DNA from: Sipunculus nudus
Lineage: Eukaryota; Annelida; Sipuncula; Golfingiida; Sipunculidae
Direction of reading: 5' to 3'
Length of the DNA stretch: 64,000 nucleotides
Assembly (NCBI GenBank): GCA_026874595.1
Contig: CM049322.1
Span: 59,958,886 to 60,022,885 of the forward strand
Below the pieces are notes generated by a model. It ran no database searches and was not told where the DNA came from. It saw only the letters and a program-made list of their open reading frames with translations. Positions 1 through 11,200 of the stretch are shown here, one piece after another; the first letter of the stretch is position 1, and the number at the start of each line of letters is the position of its first letter. A program made the position numbers and the translations under genes.

Positions 1-1
1 T

Positions 2-524
2 GAATGACCTACAGTCACCAAAGTGGACTGCTTGATAATGTAAGGGAATACAACAAGAGCCTAAAAAAATCAATAACTAGCCTAATTTTGCAGCTTTAAT
101 TTCAGATTTAACAGATTAAATCCCTATAAAAGATTTTGATCTAATTTTGGTATACAATTTAATTTCAATAAATCAAAGTTATATTACTGGAAAAAAGTCC
201 TTTGCTTTAACATGTTTTGTGTCAAGCGATCAAATATCTTTCCTGATTTTTTACAAAATGCATTATGTTTGAGCCCATAACTTTTTTAAATTATACAATA
301 CAGACCTTATTCCTAGCATGTACATAGGAACTATATAGAGGAATATTTATGGTAAATATGAGGAAAACAGATGAGTGGTTTTGATATTAGGCAGTCTGAA
401 GTGTGAAAATATGTTTTTAATAAAAAAATTAAGGTTTTTCCTTAATTTCTCAAAGGAACAAAGTCGCAAAGACCCAGTTTTCAGCTTGGTAGGAGATCTT
501 AGGGACATCTAACATTATGCCAAC
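2..524 (+). repeat. Dispersed repeat family, copy A (3' end missing)
   Basis: This stretch matches 552-1108 from its first bases (gaatgacctacagtcaccaa) through the segment with 'ttttgatattaggcag' and 'ggtttttccttaat'. Related copies occur at 27874-28552 and 32910-33570. This copy stops before the 'ggaccacgactatag' terminus seen in the others. No open frame of note is present. I infer a non-autonomous mobile element or an old decayed one; the family has not been named. Confidence 0.7.
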
Positions 525-551
525 AGCCTGGGGAGCATAGAGATGTGCACC

Positions 552-1108
552 GAATGACCTACAGTCACCAAAGTAGACTGCTTGACAATGTAAGGGAATA
601 CAACAAGAGCCTCCAAAAAAATTCAATAACTAGCCTAATTTTGCAGCTTTTATTTTCAAATTTCAGATTTTAACAGATTAAATCCTTATGTATACATGCT
701 GTGAAAATTAAATCCACAGTACTTACAGGAAAAAAACTTGCTGTGGCCAAAGTTGGGCAAAATTTAAGGTACCAATTTTATATTTTTGCCAATATTTAAA
801 AAAATTTACCAGATTTTGATCTACTTTTTGGTATACAACTGTGAAAATAGATTTCTAATAAAAAATTGAGGTTTTTCCTTAATATCTTGAAGGAACAAAG
901 TCCTATTGACCCAATTTCGTCATGGAAGGAGATTTTGGGGACATCTAACTGTATGCCAAATTTCAGATTCGTAGGTCCAATGGTGTCGAAACATGCCAGT
1001 CTTACCGACTGACATCCAGACAGACGGAAGGACAGTCAGACGGACGACAGACAATGGACCACGACTATAGCTCAGATGACTTAAAGTCAGCTGAGCTAAA
1101 AACTATTA
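552..1108 (+). repeat. Dispersed repeat family, copy B (with 3' hairpin end)
   Basis: A second copy lies directly after copy A, with the same start. It runs to a gacggacgacagac-rich stretch, then 'ggaccacgactatagctcag', and ends in an imperfect hairpin built from agctcag and ctgagct. The right end is shared with copies D and E. Short open frames across it are not convincing genes. The adjacent A and B copies suggest a local tandem duplication or insertion of one copy beside another. Confidence 0.7.
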
Positions 1109-3054
1109 TGAAGAATCAGACATTGTTACACATCAGTGGGGAATCTGATTGGCTGAGTTTGTGGCTTATCACCATAATATATATTCTTATGCAGGGGACT
1201 ACTTCCTGTGGCAAATTTCAAACTGTTTTGTTATTATTAAATATAGGGACCCTCCATACATATGTCAAGAGTATTTCTAAATTCTGATACAGCCAAGTAC
1301 TTTAGGCCAGACTTTTTTAATTTTTCGGTTTCCAAAACCACTGACCTTTGCTTTCCTCATTTCAGAAAAAAAAATAAAATTGGCATTTTGATTTTTTTTA
1401 CCTTTTATATTGCGTCGCCGAATGCAACACGGTTGTTGACAAATGAAATGTTTAGTGACTGTGTTTATTAGATCACTTCAAACGTTAGAACTCTTATGAT
1501 TGGCTAATAAGGTCACTTTCATAATGACAGATGGAGGGTTTAAGCCAATCACAATAGGGTATCCGTGGGCCATAAATGCAATTGATTGGCCATCAAGTAG
1601 TCAAAAGATTCAGCAGGGAAATTGAGAATTCTTGGAGAGTTTTCAAAGTTCGTTTTCTGCACTACAGTACATTTTCAAACCAGCGTTTAGGTCATATTTA
1701 CCTCGTAAAACATATTTGTTATAGATAGATGTGAATTAGAAAAGAAAATTAGTTTGGTTGCATGGCGGCTTTACCAGCTTGCCACTGTTAATAACTTGCT
1801 AGATATTCAAACAAATTTACTTTTTTAAGACTAATTATTGCACTCAAAGTCAGACGCTATTTATTACTGCAAATTGGCTAAGTTTCACAAGTTTACTCTT
1901 AAAAAATATTATAACTTGTCAAAACTTAAAAACATAGTCTTGTAACGCTTAAAAGAAAATTACTGAACAGATGAAATTATATACTGCATGAGGTCGTCAT
2001 GTACTCTTAGAAAACTCCAGGAATTCACCGGGTTTCTGCAGTATTTTCGACTATCTGTAGTCTTAGTTTCGCGGGTTTATGTAAAGCATTGGCTTTGCGG
2101 GTATTTTTATAGTAAAAACAAACTAATATGAAAGTCATTTAAAATGCAGAAACTTTGAAAGGATTCATTTAATTGTTCCAAACGGATGTGATGGAAGCTT
2201 TGTTGTGTATGGATGCCGAAAAATTATACTGGACTGACAGTGACCAAGTGACGGCATATTAAACTGCGTACGGTACGTACTGCCACGGCCGTGGTAAGAA
2301 ATGCAGTTCTCTATTAATAAATAAAGATTATTAATACTTTTTTAAATTTTAAAATAGTTGAATAATTCAATGTTTTCTCCAATGGAAACCTCATTTTATT
2401 AGTAGTTGTTGTATATTAAAAGGACTATCAAACATGCGCAACACCGAAAAGGAAATGGTCATGAATAAAACAACTCGCGTTCCATGTTGTTGACATTTGA
2501 TAAACAATAGGCGAATAGCTGAAAGTCGCATATTGTCGTTGTTATTGTCATTCACGACTGAAAATTAAAAACTGCATTCTATCATGCTAGCAGTGAATAT
2601 TTAGTATTCTCCTTGCATATCTGACAAAAATATATTATTTTGTATTTGTATAAGTATTTGACTGGTCTTTAATTTGTAAAACTTTATAAAATAGGCAGTT
2701 CACTTGGCAGTGACAGTGACTGAAGTTTTATTTCAGGTGTGTATGAAATCATATTTAAGTTTTACTGTTTAAACTTTTATTTGTCATTATTTTACCTTCA
2801 ATGACATTTGAATGGCTTGAAATAACATGGCACACGCATGATTCATGTTGAAAACTCAAGAGGATGATGATAATATTTTAATTTTTATATATTATTTATA
2901 TATTTTATACAGGTTTATATAGTGCCATTTAAATATGAATTTTATAACCCAACTGTACAATACAGGATTCACGAGCACAAGTATCCAGGTTGTTCCAATT
3001 TTTTTTTTTTCCTACCTCCTACCTATCACTTTTGTCAATCATGTTCGTAAACCA
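1109..3054. other. AT-rich non-coding stretch
   Basis: No coding exon, RNA gene or recognisable element is visible. The region is AT-rich with many stops in all frames. The short frames at 1054-1287 and 1262-1471 on the plus strand have no protein-like composition. Several CCAAT/ATTGG pentamers cluster at about 1500-1600, but without a nearby coding start this is not evidence for a promoter. Confidence 0.5.
2267..2294. repeat. Cluster of short perfect palindromes
   Basis: Within 28 bases are the palindromes cgtacg (2267-2272), gtacgtac (2273-2280) and the 12-base ccacggccgtgg (2283-2294). The GC-rich 12-mer stands out in an AT-rich neighbourhood. It could be a protein-binding site or chance; nothing beside it decides this. 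Confidence 0.5.
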
Positions 3055-3300
3055 AAGAATTAAAAACGTCTGGCCTTAGAAACATATTATTTACAAAAAG
3101 CATGCCAGAACAAGAATAATTTTAAAATAAGTAAGGGTCAGAGGTTTTCTGAGTTTAGTAGGAAGTAAATTCAAGAATTCGGGGGATATGGATCTATAGG
3201 AACATTCACTGACTGTCATCCTGCACACAGGTACTTTAAGGTCGTGTTCACCAGCTAAAGTTGATAAGTATCTCAATTTGTGACAGATATGGTGGCAGAG
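3055..3300 (-). mobile_element. Decayed LINE fragment (reverse transcriptase C-terminus)
   Basis: On the minus strand an open stretch ending at 3091 reads in part LKVPVCRMTVSECSYRS followed by FLNLLPTKLRKPLTL. The spacing 'basic/aromatic block, then LWNxLPxxLR' is the usual C-terminal signature of LINE reverse transcriptases of the CR1/L2/Jockey type, here with the tryptophan lost. It is short and lacks the catalytic domain, so it is a 5'-truncated, dead copy. The assignment rests on motif similarity only. Confidence 0.45.
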
Positions 3301-3596
3301 ATCACCTGATTATTTTATTTTTTCATATCACTTATCAATGTATCAATGACTATCATTTAACCAACACTGATGTATGATCATGCTATCATGGTTTTTGGGT
3401 CAAACAGAAAGATTATATCGGGGACTGTAATCACATGATATACAGGACAGTTGGTCATCACCCACATGATGTACAGAACACCGATATAACTGATAATATG
3501 AAGCAATCAGTTGCTAATGTTAACATTATAAGGCTTCATGACACAGGCAACTTTACAAAACCTGATGCAAATGATAATATGCAACATCTATAATTC
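3301..3596. other. Non-coding stretch
   Basis: No gene or element is recognised. Short imperfect repeats such as 'catgatatacaggacagtt' and 'catgatgtacagaacacc' lie around 3435-3483. Confidence 0.4.
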
Positions 3597-3617
3597 ACAC
3601 ACACACATACACACAAA
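3597..3617. repeat. CA microsatellite
   Basis: A short run of CA dinucleotides interrupted once (acacacacacatacacacaa). Confidence 0.85.
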
Positions 3618-3689
3618 TAGACCAATTTATTCCTGACGCTGCAGACCTGTTGACTCTTTCCCTGACATGGCATGCTCAGCATTTTGGTT

Positions 3690-3850
3690 ACCATGGAACC
3701 TGTCCCAAAGACCACCTGTCTATTAAGACCACCACTGAGTGAACCGAAAGCATTTACAATGGTTACAACTGACCTGTCTAATAAGACCACCTCTGAATTA
3801 AGACCACTTTGAGCCAGTCCCACTGGTGGTCTCCTAACACAGGTTTCACT
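3690..3850. repeat. Dispersed 'gaccacctgtctaataagacc' type repeat
   Basis: Two diverged copies of a 'gaccacctgtctaataag' module occur about 70 bases apart (3702-3732 and 3771-3816), followed by 'ggtggtctcctaacacagg' on the same strand. This kind of 'one row of traffic-like' transcript-spanning module is familiar to me from marine invertebrate intergenic DNA. It is called from internal duplication and recollection only. Confidence 0.4.
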
Positions 3851-4258
3851 GTATTTACAAAGTCTCTTCATGGTCTCTACATGCTTAGAAGGTCGCAGAG
3901 ACGCCATCATTGGACAGTCCCTGTAGCTTGTATATGTGAAAGAAACCATGCGCTTTCATTGGTCAATGTGCATGTGAAATCCATTGGTAAAAGTTCCAAC
4001 ACACTGAAGTGGCAAATGACAATATAGCAGCGTACTTTGATTTTTGGCAATTAAACCACAAACATGGCTTTGGGATTAATTTCAGACTACTTTTTGCCCA
4101 GCAGAGCTGCCCTAAAATGAGGTATGCTGCTCAATATAAGGCTTACACAAATGTATGTAAATATGACATACCTGCATTGAATCTGACTTGCTTCATTCTG
4201 TTTAACACGTTTATAAAATCATAAGTTAACATGCAAGATTTAGATGATTAGGCTACCA
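3851..4258. other. Non-coding stretch before the 33-bp array
   Basis: Only short open frames are present, with no splice-bordered coding signal. Nothing recognised. Confidence 0.4.
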
Positions 4259-5523
4259 AGGAAGATCCAGGATGCTTCATGTGAACGCTTCTCAACTCTC
4301 CAGGATGCTTCTTGTGCCCTCTTCTCAAAAATCCAGGATGCTTCTTGTGCCCTCTTCTCAAATGTCCAGGATGCTTCTTGTGAACCCTTGACAACTGTCC
4401 AGGATGCTTCTTGTGCACTCTTCTCAAATGTCCAGGATGCTTCTTGTGCACTCTTTTCAACTCTCCAGGATGCTTCTTGTGCACTCTTCTCAAATGTCCA
4501 GGATGCTTCTTGTGCACTCTTCTCAACTGTCCAGGATGCTTCTTGTGCACTCTTCCCAACTGTCCAGGATGCTTCTTGTGCACTCTTCTCAAATGTCCAG
4601 GATGCTTCTTGTGCACTCTTCTCAATTGTCCAGGATACTTCTTGTGCCCTCTTCTCAACTGTCCAGGATGATTCTTGTGCACTCTTCTCAACTGTCCATG
4701 ATGGTTCTTGTGCACTCTTCTTAAATGTCCAGGATGGTTCTTGTACACGCTTGTCAACTCTCCAGGATGCTTCTTGTGCATACTTCTCAACTGTCCAGGA
4801 TGCTTCTTGTGCACTCTTCTCAACTGTCCAGGATGCTTCTTTTGCACTCTTCTCAGCTGTCCATGATGGTTCTTGTGTACTCTTCTTAAATGTCCAGGAT
4901 GATTCTTGTGCACTCTTCTCAAATGTCCAGGATGCTTTTTGTGCACGCTTTTCAACTTTCCGTGTTGCTTCTTGTGCACTCTTCTCAACTGTCCAGGATG
5001 CTTCTTTAGCACACTTCTCAACTGTCAAGGATGCTTCTTGTGCACACTTTTCAAATGTCCAGGATGCTTCTTGTGCACACTTCTCAAATGTCCAGGATTG
5101 TTCTTGTACACGCTTTTCAACTCTCCAGGATGCTTCTTGTGCACTCTTCTCAAATGTCCAGGATGCTTCTTGTGCACTCTTCTCAACTGTCCAGGATGCT
5201 TCTTGTGCACTCTTCCCAACTGTCCAGGATGCTTCTTGTGCACTCTTCTCAAATGTCCAGGATGCTTCTTGCGCACTCTTCTCAACTGTCCAGGATGCTT
5301 CTTGTGCACTCTTCTCAACTGTCCATGATGGTTCTTGTGCACTCTTCTCAAATGTCCAGGATGGTTCTTGTACACGCTTTCAACTCTCCAGGATGCTTCT
5401 TGTGCATACTTCTCAACTGTCCAGGATGCTTCTTGTGCACTCTTCTCAACTGTCCAGGATGCTTCTTTTGCACTCTTCTCAGCTGTCCATGATGGTTCTT
5501 GTGCACTCTTCTTAAATGTCCAA
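4259..5523. repeat. 33-bp tandem array, about 38 copies
   Basis: The unit contains 'ccaggatgcttcttgtgcac' followed by 'tcttctcaa' and recurs every 33 bases from 4267. The start of the last complete unit is at 5487, one base short of 37 full periods. The missing base is a T at about 5380 (cgctttcaactc instead of cgcttttcaactc). Copies differ at a few positions (ctctcc, ctgtcc or atgtcc; gatgctt or gatggtt). Since 33 is a multiple of three and the unit lacks stops in several frames, it gives a 423-codon plus frame and 257- and 262-codon minus frames. None has a splice or domain context, so this is a minisatellite and not a gene. Confidence 0.93.
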
Positions 5524-5678
5524 ATGGACTACACCTGTATTTACCTGACACATGGCTTCCTACAAGGCATGGACTACACCTGTATTTACCTGAAACATGG
5601 CTTCCTGCCAGGCATGGACTACACCTGTATTTACCTGACACATGCAGGCCACTGTGATGTTAATGTAACCATACTGCA
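5524..5678. repeat. 155-bp block copied from the end of the 45-bp array
   Basis: These 155 bases are identical to 7814-7968, including the private variant 'cctgaaacatgg' and the unique tail 'gcaggccactgtgatgttaa'. The block lies between 33-bp units: a partial unit precedes it and 'cttgtgcactcttctcaaat' follows. A segment of one array has therefore been placed inside the other. Confidence 0.92.
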
Positions 5679-6100
5679 CTTGTGCACTCTTCTCAAATGT
5701 CCAGGCCAAGGAAGAATCATTCAGCTTTTAGTGTAGATCTGGCACATACAAGATTCAGTAACATCTTAAATGAATATTCACAAATATACAGTCACTTAAG
5801 CTTGAATTGATCTGTAAATATGGGCCAAATACGTGAATGCCCACATGGCAGAGGCCTGTATTCCTTAAAATGCAGATTTCTAGTTTATTTTGATACCCTC
5901 ACCGATGAGCAGATTTTTCAAATGACAGATCCATGTTTTGTAATTTTATGGTCAGTCAATGATGATGAAAGTAATCTTATGGCGTAAACTGAACAGATAA
6001 AACTTTTTTTTTTAAATTTTATATTGTACATCTGTGTCATGAATATTCAACAGTCAGTTTCTTTCTGAATTCTTATTGGTGGGCACATTTCTTCCTTCCA
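5679..6100. other. Spacer between the 33-bp and 45-bp arrays
   Basis: The first ~27 bases are a residual 33-bp unit (cttgtgcactcttctcaaat...). The rest is AT-rich and non-coding with no recognisable element. Confidence 0.6.
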
Positions 6101-7934
6101 GGCATGGACTACACCTGTATTTACCAGGCTTATTGCTTCCTGCCAGGCATGGACTACACCTGTATTCACCTGACATATGGCTTCCTACCAGGCATGGACT
6201 ACACCTGTGTTTACCTGACACATGGCTTCCTACAAGGCATGGACTACACCTGTATTTACCTGACACATGGCTTCCTGTCAGGCATGGACTACACCTGTAT
6301 TTACCTGACACCTGGCTTCCTGCCAGGCATGGACTACACCTGTATTTACCTGACACATGGCTTCCTGTCAGGCATGGACTACACCTGTATTTACCTGACA
6401 CATGGCTTCCTGCCAGGCATGGACTACACCTGTATTTACCTGACACATGGCTTCCTGCCAGGCATGGATTACACCTGTATTTACCTGACACATGGCTTCC
6501 TGCCAGGCATGGACTACACCTTTATTTACCTTACACCTGGCTTCCTACAAGGCATGGACTACACCTGTATTTACCTGACACCTGGCTTCCTGCCAGGCAT
6601 GGACTACACCTGTATTTACCTGACACATGGCTTCCTGCCAGGCATGGACTACACCTGTATTTACCTGACACATGGCTTCCTGCCATGCATGGACTACACC
6701 TGTATTTACCTGACACATAGCTTCCTACCAGGCATGGACTACACCTGTATTTACCTGACACCTGGCTTCCTGCCAGGCATGGACTACACCTGTATTCACC
6801 TGACACCGGGCTTCCTGCCAGGCATGGACTACACCTGTATTTACCTGACACCTGGCTCCCTGCCAGGCATGGACTACACCTGTATTTACCTGACACCTGG
6901 CTTCCTGCCAGGCATGGACTACACCTGTATTTACCTGACACATGGCTTCCTGCCAGGAACGGACTACACCTGTATTCACCTGACCCCTGGCTTCCTGCCA
7001 GGCATGGACTACACCTGTATTCACCTGACACCTGGCTTCCTGCCAGGCATGGACTACACCTGTATTTACCTGACACCTGGCTTCCTGCCAGGCATGGACT
7101 ACACCTGTATTTACCTGACACATGGCTTCCTACAAGGCATGGACTACACCTGTATTTACCTGACACCTGGCTTCCTACCAGGCATGGACTACACCTGTAT
7201 TTACCTGACACCTGGCTTCCTGCCATGCATAGACTACACCTGTATTTACCTGACACCTGGCTTCCTGCCAGGCATGGACTACACCTGTATTTACCTGACA
7301 CCTGGCTTCCTGCCAGGCATGGACTACACCTGTATTTACCTGACACATGGCTTCCTACAAGGCATGGACAACACCTGTATTTACCTGACACCTGGCTTCC
7401 TGCCAGGCATGGACTACACCTGTATTTACCTGACACCTGGCTTCCTGCCAGGCATGGACTACACCTGTATTTACCTGACACCTGGCTTCCTGCCAGGCAC
7501 GGACTACACCTGTATTCACCTGACCCCTGGCTTCCTGCCAGGCATGGACTACACCTGTATTTACCTGACACCTGGCTTCCTGCCAGGCATGGACTAAACC
7601 TGTATTTACCTGACACCTGGCTTCCTGCCAGGCATGGACTACACCTGTATTTACCTGACACATGGCTCCCTACAAGGCATGGACTACACCTGTATTTACC
7701 TGACACCTGGCTTCCTGCCAGGCATGGACTACACCTGTATTTACCTGACACCTGGCTTCCTGCCAGGCATGGACTACACCTGTATTTACCTGACACCTGG
7801 CTTCCTGCCAGGCATGGACTACACCTGTATTTACCTGACACATGGCTTCCTACAAGGCATGGACTACACCTGTATTTACCTGAAACATGGCTTCCTGCCA
7901 GGCATGGACTACACCTGTATTTACCTGACACATG
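6101..7934. repeat. 45-bp tandem array, about 41 copies
   Basis: The unit begins 'ggcatggactacacctgtat' and ends 'ggcttcctgcca'. Unit starts at 6101 and 7901 are exactly 1,800 bases apart, 40 periods with no net indel. Variants are catgg or cctgg, ctgcca or ctacca or ctacaa, and ttacc or tcacc. Each unit junction forms the palindrome tgccaggca. Frames of 497, 240 and 214 codons on the plus strand and 466 codons on the minus strand stay open because 45 is divisible by three. Frames open on both strands and the absence of splice context argue against coding. Confidence 0.95.
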
Positions 7935-8181
7935 CAGGCCACTGTGATGTTAATGTAACCATACTGCATTAGTCTCATGTGGTTAAAAAGTCATGTAGTG
8001 CACAATGAGACTGATTGATATCAATAAGTGACTTGAGACCTGTATATTTTAGTAGTATTTCATTCAAATGACTTGTTTATTTCAGTAGTATATCATTCAT
8101 GTATTCAGAATCTCATTTTATCTCTCTCTTTACTGCCATCAGTCGTTGTCGATTATTATTTTGAGAGTCCAGGTTACTCAC
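7935..8181. other. Unique flank of the 45-bp array, and intron after the 8.2-kb exon
   Basis: The first 34 bases (to 7968) are the tail also found at 5645-5678. The rest lies in the SLC37-like gene immediately downstream, in the gene's sense, of the exon at 8182-8260. No further exon was found below 8182. Confidence 0.5.
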
Positions 8182-8260
8182 CTGATAAACATGCCAACAG
8201 CATACGCAAAAAGGAAGGCATAATCCAAACTCCCCAGCAACTCATCAGAATTAGACTGAT
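8182..8260 (-). CDS. SLC37A2: SLC37-like exon encoding helix 2
   Basis: The exon is 79 bases. The acceptor reads tctcttccag before 8260 and the donor gtgagtaacc starts at 8181. Its first two bases complete an aspartate codon begun in the exon at 25292-25376. It then reads QSNSDELLGSLDYAFLFAYA and VGMFIS, and ends in the first two bases of a codon. The LLGxLDxAFLxAYAxGMxxS pattern matches the second transmembrane segment of SLC37A1 and A2 closely. Confidence 0.93.
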
Positions 8261-11200
8261 CTGGAAGAGAAATGATTGCAGGTATCAACTGGTTGTATAC
8301 ATTTACAGTAAATACTGTTACAATGTTTTATATGCTCCGTCTAAAGGCTGCCCATACAAAATGTGCAACAAGACGAGTAGATATTTGTTACTGTGTAAAT
8401 CATAAAATACTAGCAGTGTGTCAATCAACTGATCACATCCATGACTGGTCGTTTTCTTTCATAATCAATTAAATTAATTGCATTTTTGCATAAACAAATA
8501 ATAATTATTATGTATATATTAAATTCTAAAGAAGTAAAATTATCTCCATAAAATATTCTTATTCTGTAAAAAATAAAAGAAAGATGTAGTACAAACAATG
8601 AAAACAATTTAAACTTAACCTCCTGCAATGAGTAAGTGTCAAAAAACCCAGCCATTACCACGAGCTTTCAGTGTGATGTACAGGTAAGACTGAATTAACC
8701 CAATGAATACTTTAGGTATAATACTATAACAATATTTAGAGGTAATATAAATGGTACATAAACAATCAATTGATAATTGATCATTGGCCATCTTTAATCT
8801 GTCAATCACAAAATATGATTTTTAATAAACAATTCCTATGTATATTAAATACTGAGGAATAAGAAAATTTCTTGGCATGTTCTGTCTTTACAGCAAGAGC
8901 AATCAACAGGAAAGTATAATTTTGAAAGGTCTCCGGGTGAGCTGTAACCCTCCAATACTCCCCATTCTGTAATCAGCAGGAGAGAACCACTTAGGTCCAG
9001 CCAAGTCCAGACTGCATGATACTGGCTGCAGGAAGCACTGTGCCCCTTAGTTATCATGTAATTTAGCTCCTCATGATACTGGCCACAGCAAGCACTGCGC
9101 CCCTTAGTTATCATGTAACTTAGCTCCTCATGATACTGGCCGCAGCAAGCACTGTGCCCCTTAGTTATCATGTAACTCAGCTCTTCATGATACTGGCCGC
9201 AGCAAGCACTGTGCCCCTTAGTTATCATGTAACTTAGCTCCTCATGATACTGGCTGCAGCAAGCACTGTGCCCCTTAGTTATCATGTAACTCAGCTCTTC
9301 ATGATACTGGCCGCAGCAAGCACTGTGCCCCTTAGTTATCATGTAACTCAGCTCCTCATGATACTAGCTGCAGCAAGCACTGTGCCCCTTAGTTATCATG
9401 TAACTCAGCTCTTCATGATACTGGCTGCAGCAAGCACTGTGCCCCTTAGTTATCATGTAACTCAGCTCTTCATGATACTGTCTGCAGCAAGCACTGTGCC
9501 CCTTAGTTATCATGTAACTCAGCTCCTCATGATACTGGCTGCAGCAAGCACTGTGCCCCTTAGTTATCATGTAACTCAGCTCCTCATGATACTGGTCGCA
9601 GCAAGCACTGTGCCCCTTAGTTATCATGTAACTCAGCTCTTCATGATACTGGCTGCAGCAAGCACTGTGCCCCTTAGTTATCATGTAACTAAGCTCTTCA
9701 TGATACTGGCCGCAGCAAGCACTGTGCCCCTTAGTTATCATGTAACTCAGCTCCTCATGATACTGGCTGCAGCAAGCACTGTGCCCCTTAGTTATCATGT
9801 AACTCAGCTCCTCATGATACTGGCCGCAGCAAGCACTGTGCCCCTTAGTTATCATGTAACTCAGCTCCTCATGATACTGGCCGCAGCAAGCACTGTGCGC
9901 CTTAGTTATCATGTAACTCAGCTCCTCATGATACTGGCTGCAGCAAGCACTGTGCCCCTTAGTTATCATGTAACTCAGCTCTTCATGATACTGGCTGCAG
10001 CAAGCACTGTGCCCCTTAGTTATCATGTAACTCAGCTCCTCATGATACTGGCTGCAGCAAGCACTGTGCCCCTTAGTTATCATGTAACTCAGCTCCTCAT
10101 GATACTGGCTGCAGCAAGCACTGTGCCCCTTAGTTATCATGTAACTCAGCTCCTCATGATACTGGCCGCAGCAAGCACTGTGCCCCTTAGTTATCATGTA
10201 ACTCAGCTCCTCATGATACTGGCCGCAGCAAGCACTGTGCGCCTTAGTTATCATGTAACTCAGCTCCTCATGATACTGGCTGCAGCAAGCACTGTGCCCC
10301 TTAGTTATCATGTAACTCAGCTCCTCATGATACTGGCTGCAGCAAGCACTGTGCCCCTTAGTTATCATGTAACTCAGCTCCTCATGATACTGGCTGCAGC
10401 AAGCACTGTGCCCCTTAGTTATCATGTAACTTAGCTCCTCATGATACTGGCTGCAGCAAGCACTGTGCCCCTTAGTTATCATGTAACTCAGCTCCTCATG
10501 ATACTGGCCGCAGCAAGCACTGTGCGCCTTAGTTATCATGTAACTCAGCTCCTCATGATACTGGCTGCAGCAAGCACTGTGCCCCTTAGTTATCATGTAA
10601 CTCAGCTCCTCATGATACTGGCTGCAGCAAGCACTGTGCCCCTTAGTTATCATGTAACTCAGCTCCTCATGATACTGGCTGCAGCAAGCACTGTGCCCCT
10701 TAGTTATCATGTAACTCAGCTCCTCATGATACTGGCTGCAGCAAGCACTGTGCCCCTTAGTTATCATGTAACTCAGCTCCTCATGATACTGGCTGCAGCA
10801 AGCACTGTGCCCCTTAGTTATCATGTAACTTAGCTCCTCATGATACTGGCTGCAGCAAGCACTGTGCCCCTTAGTTATCATGTAACTCAGCTCCTCATGA
10901 TACTGGCCGCAGCAAGCACTGTGCGCCTTAGTTATCATGTAACTCAGCTCCTCATGATACTGGCTGCAGCAAGCACTGTGCCCCTTAGTTATCATGTAAC
11001 TCAGCTCCTCATGATACTGGCTGCAGCAAGCACTGTGCCCCTTAGTTATCATGTAACTCAGCTCCTCATGATACTGGTCGCAGCAAGCACTGTGCCCCTT
11101 AGTTATCATGTAACTCAGCTCCTCATGATACTGGCCGCAGCAAGCACTGTGCGCCTTAGTTATCATGTAACTCAGCTCCTCATGATACTGGCTGCAGCAA

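Noticed and set aside
1480-1640. Promoter suggested by several CCAAT boxes
   Set aside because: The motif is only five bases long and common, and no first exon or start follows.
4259-7934. Plus-strand frames of 423 and 497 codons as low-complexity secreted proteins
   Set aside because: Frames on both strands are open. The 33-bp array contains a 1-bp slip that breaks the frame without consequence, and the units show nucleotide-level homogenisation.
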